DNA of 64,000 nucleotides from JAFAXD01 sp963760435 (lineage in GTDB: Bacteria > Pseudomonadota > Alphaproteobacteria > Rhizobiales > Xanthobacteraceae), in assembly GCA_963760435.1 (NCBI GenBank), contig CAVXDE010000025.1, positions 328,453 to 392,452 of the forward strand. Reading direction: 5' to 3'. Within the stretch, counting starts at the first letter, position 1, and each line of letters opens with the position of its first letter. Below the pieces are notes generated by a model that had not been told where the DNA came from, searched no databases, and worked only from the letters and a program-made list of their open reading frames with translations. This document shows, in pieces, positions 42,107-51,536 of this stretch. The translations under genes and the position numbers were made by a program.

Positions 42107-44604
42107 GCGAGCGCCTCCCGCTCCGTATCAGTACGATCGTTGTGCGTGAGATAGAGCGCGGTGATCTCGTTGGAGAGGTCCTGCAACTTGTCTTCCATCC
42201 GCATGATCTGCGCGTCGATGATCGTCGCGGCATCGGCGGTGCGCAACGCGGCGGCCAGCGACACCGCGGTGATCTGCGGCGGCGACAATCGGCCATCGGA
42301 TTGATGCAGCGGTAGTTCCGACAAATGATACTCGATGCGATTGAGCTGGTAGGCGACCGAGCGCGGATTGTTAGGATCGAGCATAACGAGATCGACCACG
42401 GGCGCGCGCGCCGCGACCATCACATAGCGCTGCCGATAGGTGATCCGGCTATCGGCCAATTCAAGCAGGACATCGAGCGCGCCTTCGGGCGCATCGTCGT
42501 CGCCGAACTGACGCACGAAGCGGCAGGTCGCAAGCGCGCGCTCGAGCCGCCGCCCAAGCTCGAGGAAACGCCAGCCGGCGAGCTGGCTCATGTTCTCCTG
42601 GGCCAAGCCGGAGAACGAAGAGATCACGCGTAGCGCCGCGTCGACCCGGTCGAGCATCACGCTTTCCGAGGGTCCCGGCGGCAACGGCGCATTGATGGTC
42701 GCCACCAATCGGGTAAGCGCGCGCCAGGCATCCGGTGAGAAGCGATCGCGGATCACCGATGCGGCCGAGCGGGCGGCGCCGGCGAGGTGCGGCAGCGATC
42801 CATCGAAAGTGCCCTGAATGAAAGCGGCGCGCGCGATCAGCATCGCCCTGGCGTGCGGGATGTCGTTGGGACCGGCACTCCAAGCGCCGAGCAGATCGGT
42901 TATCCGCAAGATGACCGGTTTGGCGGCATCGTCATGCTCGGTCACCCGGTGAATCAGTGCCCGTACCAGACGCAAGGTTGCTTCGGCGCGCTCGACGTAG
43001 CGGCCGACCCAAAACAGATTGTCGGCGGCGCGGCTCGGCAGCACGCCAGCGGCGCGGCGGATGGTGATGCGCTCCGGACTGGGCAACAGCGTCGTCTCGA
43101 GCACCGGCTTTTCGGAAAGTACCCAGGCATCGGCGGTCGAAGCGCCGCGCTGCAGGTTCACGGCGCGCGCATCGACGTGTTCGGCAATGCGCACAAAGCC
43201 GCCCGGCATCACGGTCCAGCCGTCGCCGATCTTGGCGACGAACAAGCGCAGGATGAACGGGCGCGGCTCGAAATGGCCGTCGCGCCAAACCGGCATGGTC
43301 GAGAGCGTGACCGCCTCCTGCGCCACATAATCGATCGGGCGCGTTGCGATGTCCTGCAGAATGCGATCGCGTCGCTCGGGCTCGAGGGCTCCCCCGAGCA
43401 CGCCCTGGCCCAACCCATGCGGCTCGTTACGGCCGGAGAATGCCGGCGCGATCACCATCTCATCGAGATCGCCGATGATCTCTTCGCGCAGAACCGGATG
43501 GCCAAGCCACCAGGTCGCGACATTGGGAATCGTGAGCTTGTGGCCGAGGATGGTCGGCGCCAGTGCGGGCAGGAACGCGAGCAGACCCGGCGCTTCGACG
43601 AGGCCGGCGCCAAGCGCATTGGCGATGACGATCTTGCGGTCGCGGACCGCCTGCACGAGCCCAGGCGCGCCGAGGCGCGAATGGGTATTGAGTTCAAGCG
43701 GGTCGGCGAAGTCGGCATCGAGCCGACGCAGGATCACTTCGGTGCGCTTCAAGCCCGAAACAGTGCGCACGAACACACCATCGTCGCGCACCGTCAGGTC
43801 AGACCCTTCGACCAAGGTGAATCCGAGATAGCGCGCCAGATAGGCGTGCTCGAAATAGGTTTCATTGAGCGGACCGGGCGTGAGCACGCAGATACGCGAA
43901 TCATCTTGCCGCTCGAGCGAAGCCAGCTCGGCCTGGAAGGCTTGGAAAAACTGTGCCAACCGCTCCACATGCAGGGTGCGGTAGATGTCAGGCAATGCAC
44001 GCGCGAGCGCGAGACGGTTCTCCAGGGCATAGCCGGCGCCGGATGGCGCCTGCGTCCGGTCGCTGAGAATCCACCATTCCCCCTGGGCAGAGCGCCCGAG
44101 GTCGATGGCAAAGAACCGCAGGTGCGCACCGCCGGCGGGCGCCGCCCCGACCAGCGGGCGCAGGAATTCCGGACTGCCTGCGATCAAGGTTGCCGGAAGC
44201 CGCCCTTCGCGCACGAGCTCCGCCTGGCCGTACACATCGGCCAGGACCGCCTCCAACAACTGCGCGCGCTGCACCAAGCCCGATTTCAGTGCGTCCCACT
44301 CCTTGGGATCGATGAGCAGCGGCACGAAGCTGAGCGGCCAGGAGCGCTCGACACCCGCCGGATCTTCGTAGACCCGGTAGAACACACCGGATTCGCGCAG
44401 GTGCCGATCAGCAACGCCGCGGCGCCGGTTGATCTCTTCGGTGCCCAGCGCCGACAGCATGGACAGGAAGGGGCGCCAGTGCGGCCGCACCGATCCCTTG
44501 GCGTCCATCATCTCATCGAAAATGCCGGGGAGCGGCCGATAGCCCGCCAGCATCGCTTCGAGCGGGACATCCGAAGTGCGGATGTCGTCGGCTGACATGG
44601 CCAT
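42103..44604 (-). CDS. Circularly permuted ATP-grasp ligase fused to alpha-E domain
   Basis: The 833-residue product joins two parts. The first roughly 500 residues are a permuted ATP-grasp (DUF404/DUF407) with FYRVYEDPAGVERSWPL, RICVLTPGPLNETYFEHAYL, LVEGSDLTV, VIANALGAGLVEAPGL and VTLSTMPVW. The rest is an alpha-E (DUF403) helical domain starting LPSRAADNLFWVGRYVERAEA and ending with GWRFLELGRRLERA and YQLNRIEYHLSELP. The two parts are separate genes in many bacteria; here they are fused. Comparative genomics has linked this pair with transglutaminases and predicted peptide-amidoligase activity. The start may be ATG 44604 or 44598. Confidence 0.88.
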   Translation of the reverse strand: MAMSADDIRTSDVPLEAMLAGYRPLPGIFDEMMDAKGSVRPHWRPFLSMLSALGTEEINRRRGVADRHLRESGVFYRVYEDPAGVERSWPLSFVPLLIDPKEWDALKSGLVQRAQLLEAVLADVYGQAELVREGRLPATLIAGSPEFLRPLVGAAPAGGAHLRFFAIDLGRSAQGEWWILSDRTQAPSGAGYALENRLALARALPDIYRTLHVERLAQFFQAFQAELASLERQDDSRICVLTPGPLNETYFEHAYLARYLGFTLVEGSDLTVRDDGVFVRTVSGLKRTEVILRRLDADFADPLELNTHSRLGAPGLVQAVRDRKIVIANALGAGLVEAPGLLAFLPALAPTILGHKLTIPNVATWWLGHPVLREEIIGDLDEMVIAPAFSGRNEPHGLGQGVLGGALEPERRDRILQDIATRPIDYVAQEAVTLSTMPVWRDGHFEPRPFILRLFVAKIGDGWTVMPGGFVRIAEHVDARAVNLQRGASTADAWVLSEKPVLETTLLPSPERITIRRAAGVLPSRAADNLFWVGRYVERAEATLRLVRALIHRVTEHDDAAKPVILRITDLLGAWSAGPNDIPHARAMLIARAAFIQGTFDGSLPHLAGAARSAASVIRDRFSPDAWRALTRLVATINAPLPPGPSESVMLDRVDAALRVISSFSGLAQENMSQLAGWRFLELGRRLERALATCRFVRQFGDDDAPEGALDVLLELADSRITYRQRYVMVAARAPVVDLVMLDPNNPRSVAYQLNRIEYHLSELPLHQSDGRLSPPQITAVSLAAALRTADAATIIDAQIMRMEDKLQDLSNEITALYLTHNDRTDTEREALA

Positions 44605-44609
44605 GCCGC

Positions 44610-47600
44610 TCAGGGACCCCGTGCTGGGCGCCGCAAGTCGAGGGTCGCCGGATATTCGACACTGCGCTCCTCCGGGGGCACGTCGTAGATCATGCCGGGC
44701 GTGTGGCCGTGGTCCTGGAAACGGGCGCGGCGCCGCGCTTCCGCCTCATAGGAGTTGACCGGGAAGGTTTCGTAGTTGCGACCGCCCGGATGCGCCACGT
44801 GATACACGCAGCCGCCGAGCGACCGCCGGCTCCACGTATCGATGATGTCGAAGGTCAGCGGCGCGTGCACCTCGAGGGTCGGGTGCAGAGCCGACGCGAG
44901 TTTCCAGGCCTTGAAGCGCACACCGGCGACGAGCTCACCCGGACGACCGGTCGAGACCAGCGGCACACGCCGGCCATTGCAGGTCACTACATGGCGTTGC
45001 GGATTCAAGCCCTCGACCTTCACCTGCAGCCGCTCGACCGACGAATCGACAAATCGCGATGTACCACCGACGGTACTCTCCTCGCCAAGCACATACCAGG
45101 GTTCGAGGGCTTGGCGGAGCTCAAGCTTAACTCCGCCGTGATCGACCGTCCCGTAGGTGGGGAACCGAAACTCGCGCTGAGCTGCAAACCACAGCGGATC
45201 GAACCGGTACCCTTCGCGTGCCAGATCCTCCAAGACCTCGAGGAAGTCCTGCCAGACGAAATGCTCGAGCATGAACCGGTCGTGCAGGCCCGTGCCCCAG
45301 CGCACCAGCGGGGCGTCGAGCGGCTCGCGCCAGAACCAGGCAAGGAGCGCGCGCAACAGCAGCTGCTGGGCGAGACTCATGCGCGCGTCAGGCGGCATCT
45401 CGAAGGCGCGGAATTCGACCAGGCCAAGGCGGCCCGTCGGACCATCGGGCGAATACAGCTTGTCGATGCAGATCTCGGCGCGGTGCGTATTGCCGGTGAC
45501 GTCCACCAACAAATTCCGGAATAGACGGTCGACCAGCCACGGCCTTGGCGGCGTGCCTGCACCCGGCGCCGGCACCTGGCCCAGCGCGATCTCGATCTCG
45601 TAGAGCATGTCGGGCCGCCCCTCATCGATGCGAGGGGCCTGGCAGGTCGGCCCGATGAAGAGGCCGGAGAACAGATAGGACAGCGACGGTCGCCGCTGCC
45701 AGTAGAGCACCAGGCTTTTGAGTAGATCGGGGCGGCGCAAAAACGGGCTGTCGGGTGCACTCGCTGCGCCGAGCACGATGTGATTGCCGCCGCCCGTGCC
45801 CGTGTGACGGCCATCGATCATGAACTTGTCGGTGCCCAGGCGCGATTGCCGCGCCATCTCATAGAGCGAGCGGGTGGTCGCGACCGCGTCCCGCCAGGAC
45901 TCCGCCGGGTGGATGTTGACCTCGATCACGCCCGGATCGGGCGTAACTTTGATCACGTTGAGGCGTGGGTCGGGCGGCGGCGGATAGCCCTCGATCTGCA
46001 CCGGCAGACCAACCCCCTCGGCCGTCGTCTCGACCGTAGCAATGAGCTCCAGATAATCCTCGAGCCGCTCAACCGGCGGCATGAACACGCAGACGCGCCC
46101 ATTGCGGATTTCCACCGTGAGCGCGGTGCGCACCGGCACTTCCGTGCTCGGCGCCGCACCGCCCGCCTGCATGACGGGCTGCGGAACCTGGGCTTCCGGA
46201 ATGAGCTGCGTGCCGGATGCGTCGCGTCCGACCGCGGCAAGCGGAATGGTGCGGCCGGATGTTGGCGACAGGGGTGCACGCGGTTCGAATGGATCGACCG
46301 GCACGATGTGGGGGAGATCGACCGGTGCCAGATGCGGGAGCGATTGCAAGGGCAGGCGAAAGCCGATCGGCGAGTCGCCCGGCATCAGGAACAAGCGGCC
46401 GCGCCGCGTGCGCCAGATCTCGCTGGTCCAGCCCGGTGAGGCCTGCGCGGTCCAGCGCTGCAGCGGCAGCACGAAACCGGCCGGCTCGGTGACACGGCTT
46501 TCGATCAGCCGCAGAATGCGCGCGCGCTCTTGTGGATCGTCGAGCTTGGGATCAGCCGGGTCGATATTCGCCGGCAGCTCGCCTTCCCTGACCATGCGGT
46601 CGGTCGGATCTTCGTAGGCGGGCTGTACGAACTGCGCCGCGACGGCGAGCTTGTCAGCGACATGCCGGGCGAATGCGTGCGCATCGGCGACGTCCGCGTC
46701 CTGCGTTTTGGCTTCCGCCGCGAACAGCGCTGGGTTGCGCCACACTGGCACGCCATCGCGCCGCCAGAACAGCGAGAACGCCCAGCGCGGCAGCGCTTCG
46801 CCCGGGTACCACTTGCCTTGGCCGTGGTGCAGGAATCCGCCGGGCGCGAAATGCTCGCGCAGGCGGCGCACGAGATCGTCCGCCAGGATACGCTTGGTCG
46901 GACCGACCGACGCCGTATTCCATTCGGGCGACTCGTAATCATCGACCGACACAAAGGTCGGCTCGCCGCCCATGGTGAGCCGCACATCCTGCGCCGCGAG
47001 GTCGGCGTCAACCGCATCACCTAGCGCCTCGAGCTCACCCCACGCTTCGTCGGAGAACGGATAGGTGACGCGCGGCTTCTCGGCCATGCGCGCCACGCTC
47101 ATCTCGAAGGCGAAGGCGACCTCCGCAGGCTCGACCAATCCGCTAATTGGCGCGGCGGACTGGTAGTGCGGCGTGGCGGCGAGCGGCAGATGGCCCTCGC
47201 CGCAGAGAAGCCCCGAGGTGGCGTCGAGCCCAACCCAACCGGCGCCCGGCAAATAGACCTCGCACCAGGCGTGCAGGTCGGTGAAATCCTGCTCGGCACC
47301 GGACGGTCCATCGAGCGCTTTCAGGTCGGGGCGCAGCTGAATTAGATAGCCGGAGACGAAACGCGCCGGCATGCCGAGCAGACGCAGCAGCTGAACCATC
47401 AGCCACGCCGAGTCACGGCACGACCCGCTCGCGGCCGTCAGCGTCTCCTCGGGCGTCTGCACGCCGGGCTCCATGCGGATCACGTATTTGATCTCGCGCC
47501 AGAGGTGCTGGTTGAGCTCAACCAGGAAATCGATGGTGGTGCGCGGCTTGAGCGAGATCGAAGCGAGCAACGCCTTCAGTCGCGGGCCGACCGGCTCCGT

Positions 47601-47957
47601 CTCCAGATAAGGCGCAAGCTCGTGCCGCAGGTCGGCCGGATAGGCGAACGGGAATTTCTCCGCATACGGTTCGGTGAAGAAGTCGAACGGGTTGAACACC
47701 TCGAGATCGGCGAGGAGATCGACAACGATCGAGAACTCGGTGGTCTTTTCGGGAAAGACGAAACGCGCCAGCCAATTGCCGTGCGGGTCTTGTTGCCAGT
47801 TCACGAAGTGCTCGCTCGGGGTGACGTTGAGCGAGTAGCTCGGCACGCGCGTGCGGCAGTGCGGCGCCGGCCGCAAACGGATCACCTGCGGGCCGAGGTT
47901 GACCGGGCGATTATATTGATAGCGCGTGGCGTGATGGAGACTGACCAGGATCGACAT
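44610..47957 (-). CDS. Large transglutaminase-like protein with DUF2126 domain
   Basis: This 1115-residue protein heads the trio. Residues 1-90 are a Bact_transglu_N domain. The core follows, with SGSCRDSAWLMVQLLRLLG (Cys), TDLHAWCEVYLPGAGW (His) and GLDATSGLLC (Asp). From about residue 320 onward comes the long DUF2126 region, with MGGEPTFVSVDDYESPEWNT, HHGQGKWYPGE, DGRHTGTGGGNHIVLG and EFRAFEMPP. DUF2126 has been compared with GCS2/glutamine-synthetase-type ligases, from memory. The next gene starts 5 nt downstream. The three proteins are inferred to make and trim a peptide or modify a protein; the product is unknown. Confidence 0.9.
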   Translation of the reverse strand: MSILVSLHHATRYQYNRPVNLGPQVIRLRPAPHCRTRVPSYSLNVTPSEHFVNWQQDPHGNWLARFVFPEKTTEFSIVVDLLADLEVFNPFDFFTEPYAEKFPFAYPADLRHELAPYLETEPVGPRLKALLASISLKPRTTIDFLVELNQHLWREIKYVIRMEPGVQTPEETLTAASGSCRDSAWLMVQLLRLLGMPARFVSGYLIQLRPDLKALDGPSGAEQDFTDLHAWCEVYLPGAGWVGLDATSGLLCGEGHLPLAATPHYQSAAPISGLVEPAEVAFAFEMSVARMAEKPRVTYPFSDEAWGELEALGDAVDADLAAQDVRLTMGGEPTFVSVDDYESPEWNTASVGPTKRILADDLVRRLREHFAPGGFLHHGQGKWYPGEALPRWAFSLFWRRDGVPVWRNPALFAAEAKTQDADVADAHAFARHVADKLAVAAQFVQPAYEDPTDRMVREGELPANIDPADPKLDDPQERARILRLIESRVTEPAGFVLPLQRWTAQASPGWTSEIWRTRRGRLFLMPGDSPIGFRLPLQSLPHLAPVDLPHIVPVDPFEPRAPLSPTSGRTIPLAAVGRDASGTQLIPEAQVPQPVMQAGGAAPSTEVPVRTALTVEIRNGRVCVFMPPVERLEDYLELIATVETTAEGVGLPVQIEGYPPPPDPRLNVIKVTPDPGVIEVNIHPAESWRDAVATTRSLYEMARQSRLGTDKFMIDGRHTGTGGGNHIVLGAASAPDSPFLRRPDLLKSLVLYWQRRPSLSYLFSGLFIGPTCQAPRIDEGRPDMLYEIEIALGQVPAPGAGTPPRPWLVDRLFRNLLVDVTGNTHRAEICIDKLYSPDGPTGRLGLVEFRAFEMPPDARMSLAQQLLLRALLAWFWREPLDAPLVRWGTGLHDRFMLEHFVWQDFLEVLEDLAREGYRFDPLWFAAQREFRFPTYGTVDHGGVKLELRQALEPWYVLGEESTVGGTSRFVDSSVERLQVKVEGLNPQRHVVTCNGRRVPLVSTGRPGELVAGVRFKAWKLASALHPTLEVHAPLTFDIIDTWSRRSLGGCVYHVAHPGGRNYETFPVNSYEAEARRRARFQDHGHTPGMIYDVPPEERSVEYPATLDLRRPARGP

Positions 47958-48397
47958 CGCACGCTGCCCCGCGAGTTATTGCCCCGCGCCAGTGTCACCG
48001 GCGCGCCGAAATGCGAAAGCCCTTTTATTGGGCATGATAGGTCGATCGTGTTGCAATTTTCGGACCGAATCACCACGAGGTGGTCGGGAAGCGAGACGCT
48101 CGTGGCGGAGGCGAGACGAGGTCGGCAGTCCCGGTCTTCGGTCAGCGTCTTGGTCGCCAAAACTTGGGTTATTAAATCCACTTGCCTTGGCGTGTCACGC
48201 CCCCCAATCAGCCAATGTGCTCAAGGTCACATCTCACCGATATTTGAAGGGTTTTTCTAGAGACCACATCAACGTTACATTTTTCTTACGGCATTGTTCG
48301 CAAATGCGAAATAATCCATTTGAGGGAACGGCGGTTATCTTGCCCGCCCGGCAGACTACATCAGAGCCCGACGGACAAGCTTTGAAAGGACACCGCC
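47958..48397. other. Divergent intergenic region with AT-rich promoter and palindrome
   Basis: This 440-bp region separates the DUF2126 operon from a small secreted-protein gene. Most of it is non-coding in appearance. The part near 48240-48330 is AT-rich and contains TTCGCA-AA-TGCGAA (48297-48310), a perfect 6-bp-arm inverted repeat that could be a regulator site for the small gene. No gene or RNA is recognised. Confidence 0.45.
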
Positions 48398-48607
48398 ATG
48401 ATCAACAAGATTTCCGCTGTTGTAGCCGCCACCCTGATCCTCGGCTCTGCCTCGGTTGCGTCTGCTGCGACCACCCACAAAGTGGTGCGGCATCACTACC
48501 AGGCTCCGCAGGGCCAGCTCATGCTCCTGGAGAATGCCCCGGCCCGCGTGCCGTACCGAGTCAACCAGGGCAGCAACTTCCAGGACAACTGGGACGTCAG
48601 CTACTAA
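48398..48607 (+). CDS. Small secreted protein of unknown function (69 aa)
   Basis: GAAAGGA lies 8-14 nt before ATG 48398. Residues 1-23 are a clear signal peptide (ISAVVAATLILGSASVASAA). The mature 46 residues are basic and His-rich at the start (THKVVRHHYQAP) and end QGSNFQDNWDVSY. It has no known domain. A long AT-rich leader and a strong terminator make it a self-contained, probably highly expressed transcription unit. It is probably periplasmic or cell-surface. Confidence 0.78.
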   Translation: MINKISAVVAATLILGSASVASAATTHKVVRHHYQAPQGQLMLLENAPARVPYRVNQGSNFQDNWDVSY

Positions 48608-48632
48608 GCCTTCCCCTCCTCCTCGGGGACTG

Positions 48633-48672
48633 GCGCGCGTGTGATCGGCCTTCGGGCCGGTCACGCGCGCGT
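48633..48672 (+). terminator. Strong hairpin terminator, probably bidirectional
   Basis: GCGCGCGTGTGATCGGCC, loop TTCG, GGCCGGTCACGCGCGC, then GTTACATTTT. The 15- to 16-bp stem has one small mismatch region. It ends the small secreted-protein transcript, and its right arm abuts the stop codon (48672-48674) of the esterase gene on the other strand. Confidence 0.8.
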
Positions 48673-49583
48673 TACATTTTGCGATCCAAAAAGTGGCCGA
48701 TGCGATCGATTGCCTGCCGGCCTTCCGGTAGAATCCGCGCGTAGAGATGCCAGACATGTGGCATTTTGGGCCAGACATCGAGTTCGATGTCGCAGCCGGC
48801 CACGCGCATGGCCTCTGCCATCCGAACGGCGTCATCCAACAATACCTCGTCACTGCCCGCCTGAATCAAGGTCGGCGGTAAACCGGCAGCGTCACCATAG
48901 AGCGGCGAGACATAAGGATCGCGCGGATCTGCTCCGCCCAAATACCGCTTCGCGATCGCCGGAAATTGCGCGGCGTCCATCATTGGATCGGCCTTGTAAT
49001 TCGTGCGCAGCGACGGCCCAGTCAGCGCCAAGTCGGTCCAAGGCGAAATGGCCACCGCGGCGCGCGGTAATGCGTCCGCTTGATCGCGTAATTTCTTCAT
49101 GGTCGCGAGCACGAGGCCACCGCCAGCCGAGTCTCCTACGAATGCGATTCGTTGTGGATCAAACTGAATTGCAACCCAGCGAGCGACGCGCACCGCATCG
49201 TCGAGCGCTGCTGGGAACGGATGCTCCGGTGCGAGCCGATAATCGAAATAGACCACACTCGCGCGCGCGGCCGTCCCGACCCGCCACATGAAATCTTGGT
49301 AGAGCGGCGCGTTGCCATACGAATAGCCGCCGCCGTGGAAGAACAAAACGCAGCAGTCGCGTCGCGCTTGCGGCACGTCGATGCGGATCGCCTGAATCCC
49401 GTCAGCCTCGAATGCAAGCGTTGTCGTGCCCTTGGGTGGTCCCGGCACAAATGGCTCAATCCGGCGCAGCCGCTTGCGCACCTTCGCGGCCGGCAGTAGC
49501 CGGCGCCCGGGTCTCCGATTCACGATTCTCAGCGCCACGCGCAAAGCCTCGGCGTTCCAACTTATCCGAACAGGCGGTGACAT
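48672..49583 (-). CDS. Alpha/beta hydrolase, hormone-sensitive-lipase family esterase
   Basis: The 303-residue protein has the HSL-family oxyanion motif FFHGGGYSYG (near residue 83), the nucleophile elbow FVGDSAGGG (Ser near 152), IQAGSDEVLLDD with the acid residue, and MPHVWHL with the catalytic His. These enzymes hydrolyse short acyl esters in the cytoplasm. It is the last gene of a unit with a thiolase and an NTF2-like protein; the latter ends 12 nt before its ATG. The natural ester is unknown. Confidence 0.9.
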   Translation of the reverse strand: MSPPVRISWNAEALRVALRIVNRRPGRRLLPAAKVRKRLRRIEPFVPGPPKGTTTLAFEADGIQAIRIDVPQARRDCCVLFFHGGGYSYGNAPLYQDFMWRVGTAARASVVYFDYRLAPEHPFPAALDDAVRVARWVAIQFDPQRIAFVGDSAGGGLVLATMKKLRDQADALPRAAVAISPWTDLALTGPSLRTNYKADPMMDAAQFPAIAKRYLGGADPRDPYVSPLYGDAAGLPPTLIQAGSDEVLLDDAVRMAEAMRVAGCDIELDVWPKMPHVWHLYARILPEGRQAIDRIGHFLDRKM

Positions 49584-49595
49584 ATCTTGGAGGCG

Positions 49596-50099
49596 TCACA
49601 GTCCAAGGTCTGAGAGACCGGGATGGTCGTCTGGACGCCGGCCGAGCGCCCAGTGGTACTTCCGCTCGGTATCCTTGATCGGCAAGTCGTTGATGCTCGC
49701 GATGCGCAACCGCATCAGGCCGTGCTCGTCGAATTCCCAATTCTCGTTGCCGTAGCTGCGGAACCAGAAGCCACTGTCGTCGCGCCATTCATAGGCGAAG
49801 CGCACGGCGATGCGATTGTCGCGAAACGCCCAGACTTCCTTGATGAGGCGATAGTCGAGCTCGCGATTCCACTTGCGGGTCAGGAACGCCACGATCGCAT
49901 CGCGGCCTCGAAAAATCTCGGCGCGATTGCGCCAGCGGCTGTCGAGCGAATAGGCCAGCGCCACGCGCGCGGGATCGCGGGTGTTCCACGCATCCTCGGC
50001 CATGCGCGCCTTTTGGGCCGCTGTTTCGGCCGTGAACGGCGGCAGCGGAGGGCGGCTGGTCGGCGTCGCGCTCGCGGCGGCAGCTCGGGCATCGCTCAT
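49596..50099 (-). CDS. NTF2-like (DUF1348) protein
   Basis: From ATG 50099 (MSDARAAAAS) the protein has 167 residues, with a low-complexity Ala/Pro-rich first 25. The core reads EDAWNTRDPARVALAYSLDSRWRNRAEIFRGR, FLTRKWNRELDYRLIKEVWAF, RFAYEWRD and WEFDEHGLMRLRIASIND. This matches the DUF1348 branch of the SnoaL/NTF2-like fold. No activity is established. An ATG at 50111 would overlap the thiolase stop and is an alternative start. It sits between thiolase and esterase genes in one operon. Confidence 0.82.
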   Translation of the reverse strand: MSDARAAAASATPTSRPPLPPFTAETAAQKARMAEDAWNTRDPARVALAYSLDSRWRNRAEIFRGRDAIVAFLTRKWNRELDYRLIKEVWAFRDNRIAVRFAYEWRDDSGFWFRSYGNENWEFDEHGLMRLRIASINDLPIKDTERKYHWALGRRPDDHPGLSDLGL

Positions 50100-50103
50100 G
50101 GGC

Positions 50104-51381
50104 CTATCCATTTTCTAACAGCGCGACCGTACCAAGGCCGCCGTCGGCACAGATACTCACAATCGCACGGCTGCCATGCGGCATTCCAGCAAGTTCCTTT
50201 ACGGCCTGACTGAGAATGCGCGCACCGGTCGCGGCAAACGGATGCCCCAGCGCAACGCTGCCGCCATTCGGGTTCATCCGATCAATCGGGAAACTGCCGA
50301 ACGTGTGCTCGACACCGGCCTTCTGGCGGACGAACGCCTTGTCCTGCAGCGCCTTGATGTGACACGCGACCTGCGCCGAGAACGCCTCGTGGATCTCCCA
50401 CAGCGCAATGTCGTTGAACGCCAACCCGTGTCGCGCCAGCAGCCGTGGAATCGCAGTGACTGGCGCCATCAACAAACCTTCCTTGAAAATATCGACGGCG
50501 GCCATTTCGAAGTCGACGAGACGCACACGCGGGATCGTGTCCGGCAGGCGCGCAACGCCGTCGGTCGTGGCGACGAAGATTGCCGCAGCCCCATCGGTCA
50601 GCGGCGAGCTGTTGCCCGCCGTCAAGGTCCCGCGCCCGCTGGTGCGATCGAAAGCTGGTTTCAGGCGTGCAAGCCTCTCCATCGACGTCTCGCGGCGAGG
50701 AAAATGGTCACGTGTCACGCCGTCGATCGGAACGGTCAGATCGTCGAAGAAGCCTTTGTTCTGCCCGGCAACCGCCCGTTGATGGCTCTGCAGCGCGAGC
50801 GCATCCTGCTCCTCGCGGCTGATATTCCAGTCCTTGGCCATGTCCTCGGTGTGTTCGCCCATGCTGCGGCCGGTGACGCGGTTCTTCACCTCGGGCACGA
50901 ACAGGCGGATGTCGCGCGGACGGATTTGCCGCAACACCGAGAGGCGTTGACCGGCACTGCGCGCCTGCACCACGCGGCGTAACCAATCGGACAGGTTCTG
51001 TCCGAGGCCGATCTGGACCCGCGTCATGCTCTCAACCCCGCCGACGACCGCCAGCGCCGAGCTGCCGCGCGCCAGCATGCCGGCGGCCTCAAACACACCG
51101 ACCATGCTGGTCGAGCACTGCATCACCGTCGTGAACGTCGGCACATGCGGATCGAGCTTGGCTTCCAACCAGATCTCGCGCGCCAAGTTGGCATAGGCGA
51201 GGTTCTGGACCACGGCACCCCATACGGCAAAATCGATCGGGCCGCGCACCCTTTCGGCCATGGCCTGCGCCACCGGCACGGAAAGCATGAGCGAATCCCG
51301 GCCGGCGAACGGGCCGTCGACCGCAACAAACGGGCTGCGTACACCGGCTGCGAGCCAGATCGGTTGATGACCATTTGGCAT
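50104..51381 (-). CDS. Acetyl-CoA acyltransferase (thiolase)
   Basis: ATG 51381 (MPNGHQPIWLAAGVRSPF) follows GGAG with 8-nt spacing and gives 425 residues. The nucleophilic Cys is in TVMQCSTSM (about residue 90). The catalytic His lies in EIHEAFSAQV and GGSVALGHPFAATGAR, and the second Cys in SICADGGLG. The length and the MGEHTEDMAKDWNISREEQD segment fit FadI/type I degradative thiolases. It cleaves 3-oxoacyl-CoA with CoA, or condenses acetyl-CoA in reverse. It leads an operon with DUF1348 and esterase genes. No FadJ partner is adjacent. Confidence 0.9.
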   Translation of the reverse strand: MPNGHQPIWLAAGVRSPFVAVDGPFAGRDSLMLSVPVAQAMAERVRGPIDFAVWGAVVQNLAYANLAREIWLEAKLDPHVPTFTTVMQCSTSMVGVFEAAGMLARGSSALAVVGGVESMTRVQIGLGQNLSDWLRRVVQARSAGQRLSVLRQIRPRDIRLFVPEVKNRVTGRSMGEHTEDMAKDWNISREEQDALALQSHQRAVAGQNKGFFDDLTVPIDGVTRDHFPRRETSMERLARLKPAFDRTSGRGTLTAGNSSPLTDGAAAIFVATTDGVARLPDTIPRVRLVDFEMAAVDIFKEGLLMAPVTAIPRLLARHGLAFNDIALWEIHEAFSAQVACHIKALQDKAFVRQKAGVEHTFGSFPIDRMNPNGGSVALGHPFAATGARILSQAVKELAGMPHGSRAIVSICADGGLGTVALLENG

Positions 51382-51536
51382 TGCCATTCTCCGGTGGAGA
51401 GAGTCGACGCGCATCGCGCCGAATGGCCGAAGCAGGCGGCCGTGCGCTGGCCGTATATGTGTTGTAGATCTCCGTACTGCCAGCCGGTTGCCCGCAGCTC
51501 TGGTATCAACGTGTGGGGTGGCGGTCGAGGATCTTA

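Noticed and set aside
42787..44595. A 602-codon open frame opposite the ATP-grasp gene
   Set aside because: It lies entirely within a gene with strong family motifs and has shadow-type composition.
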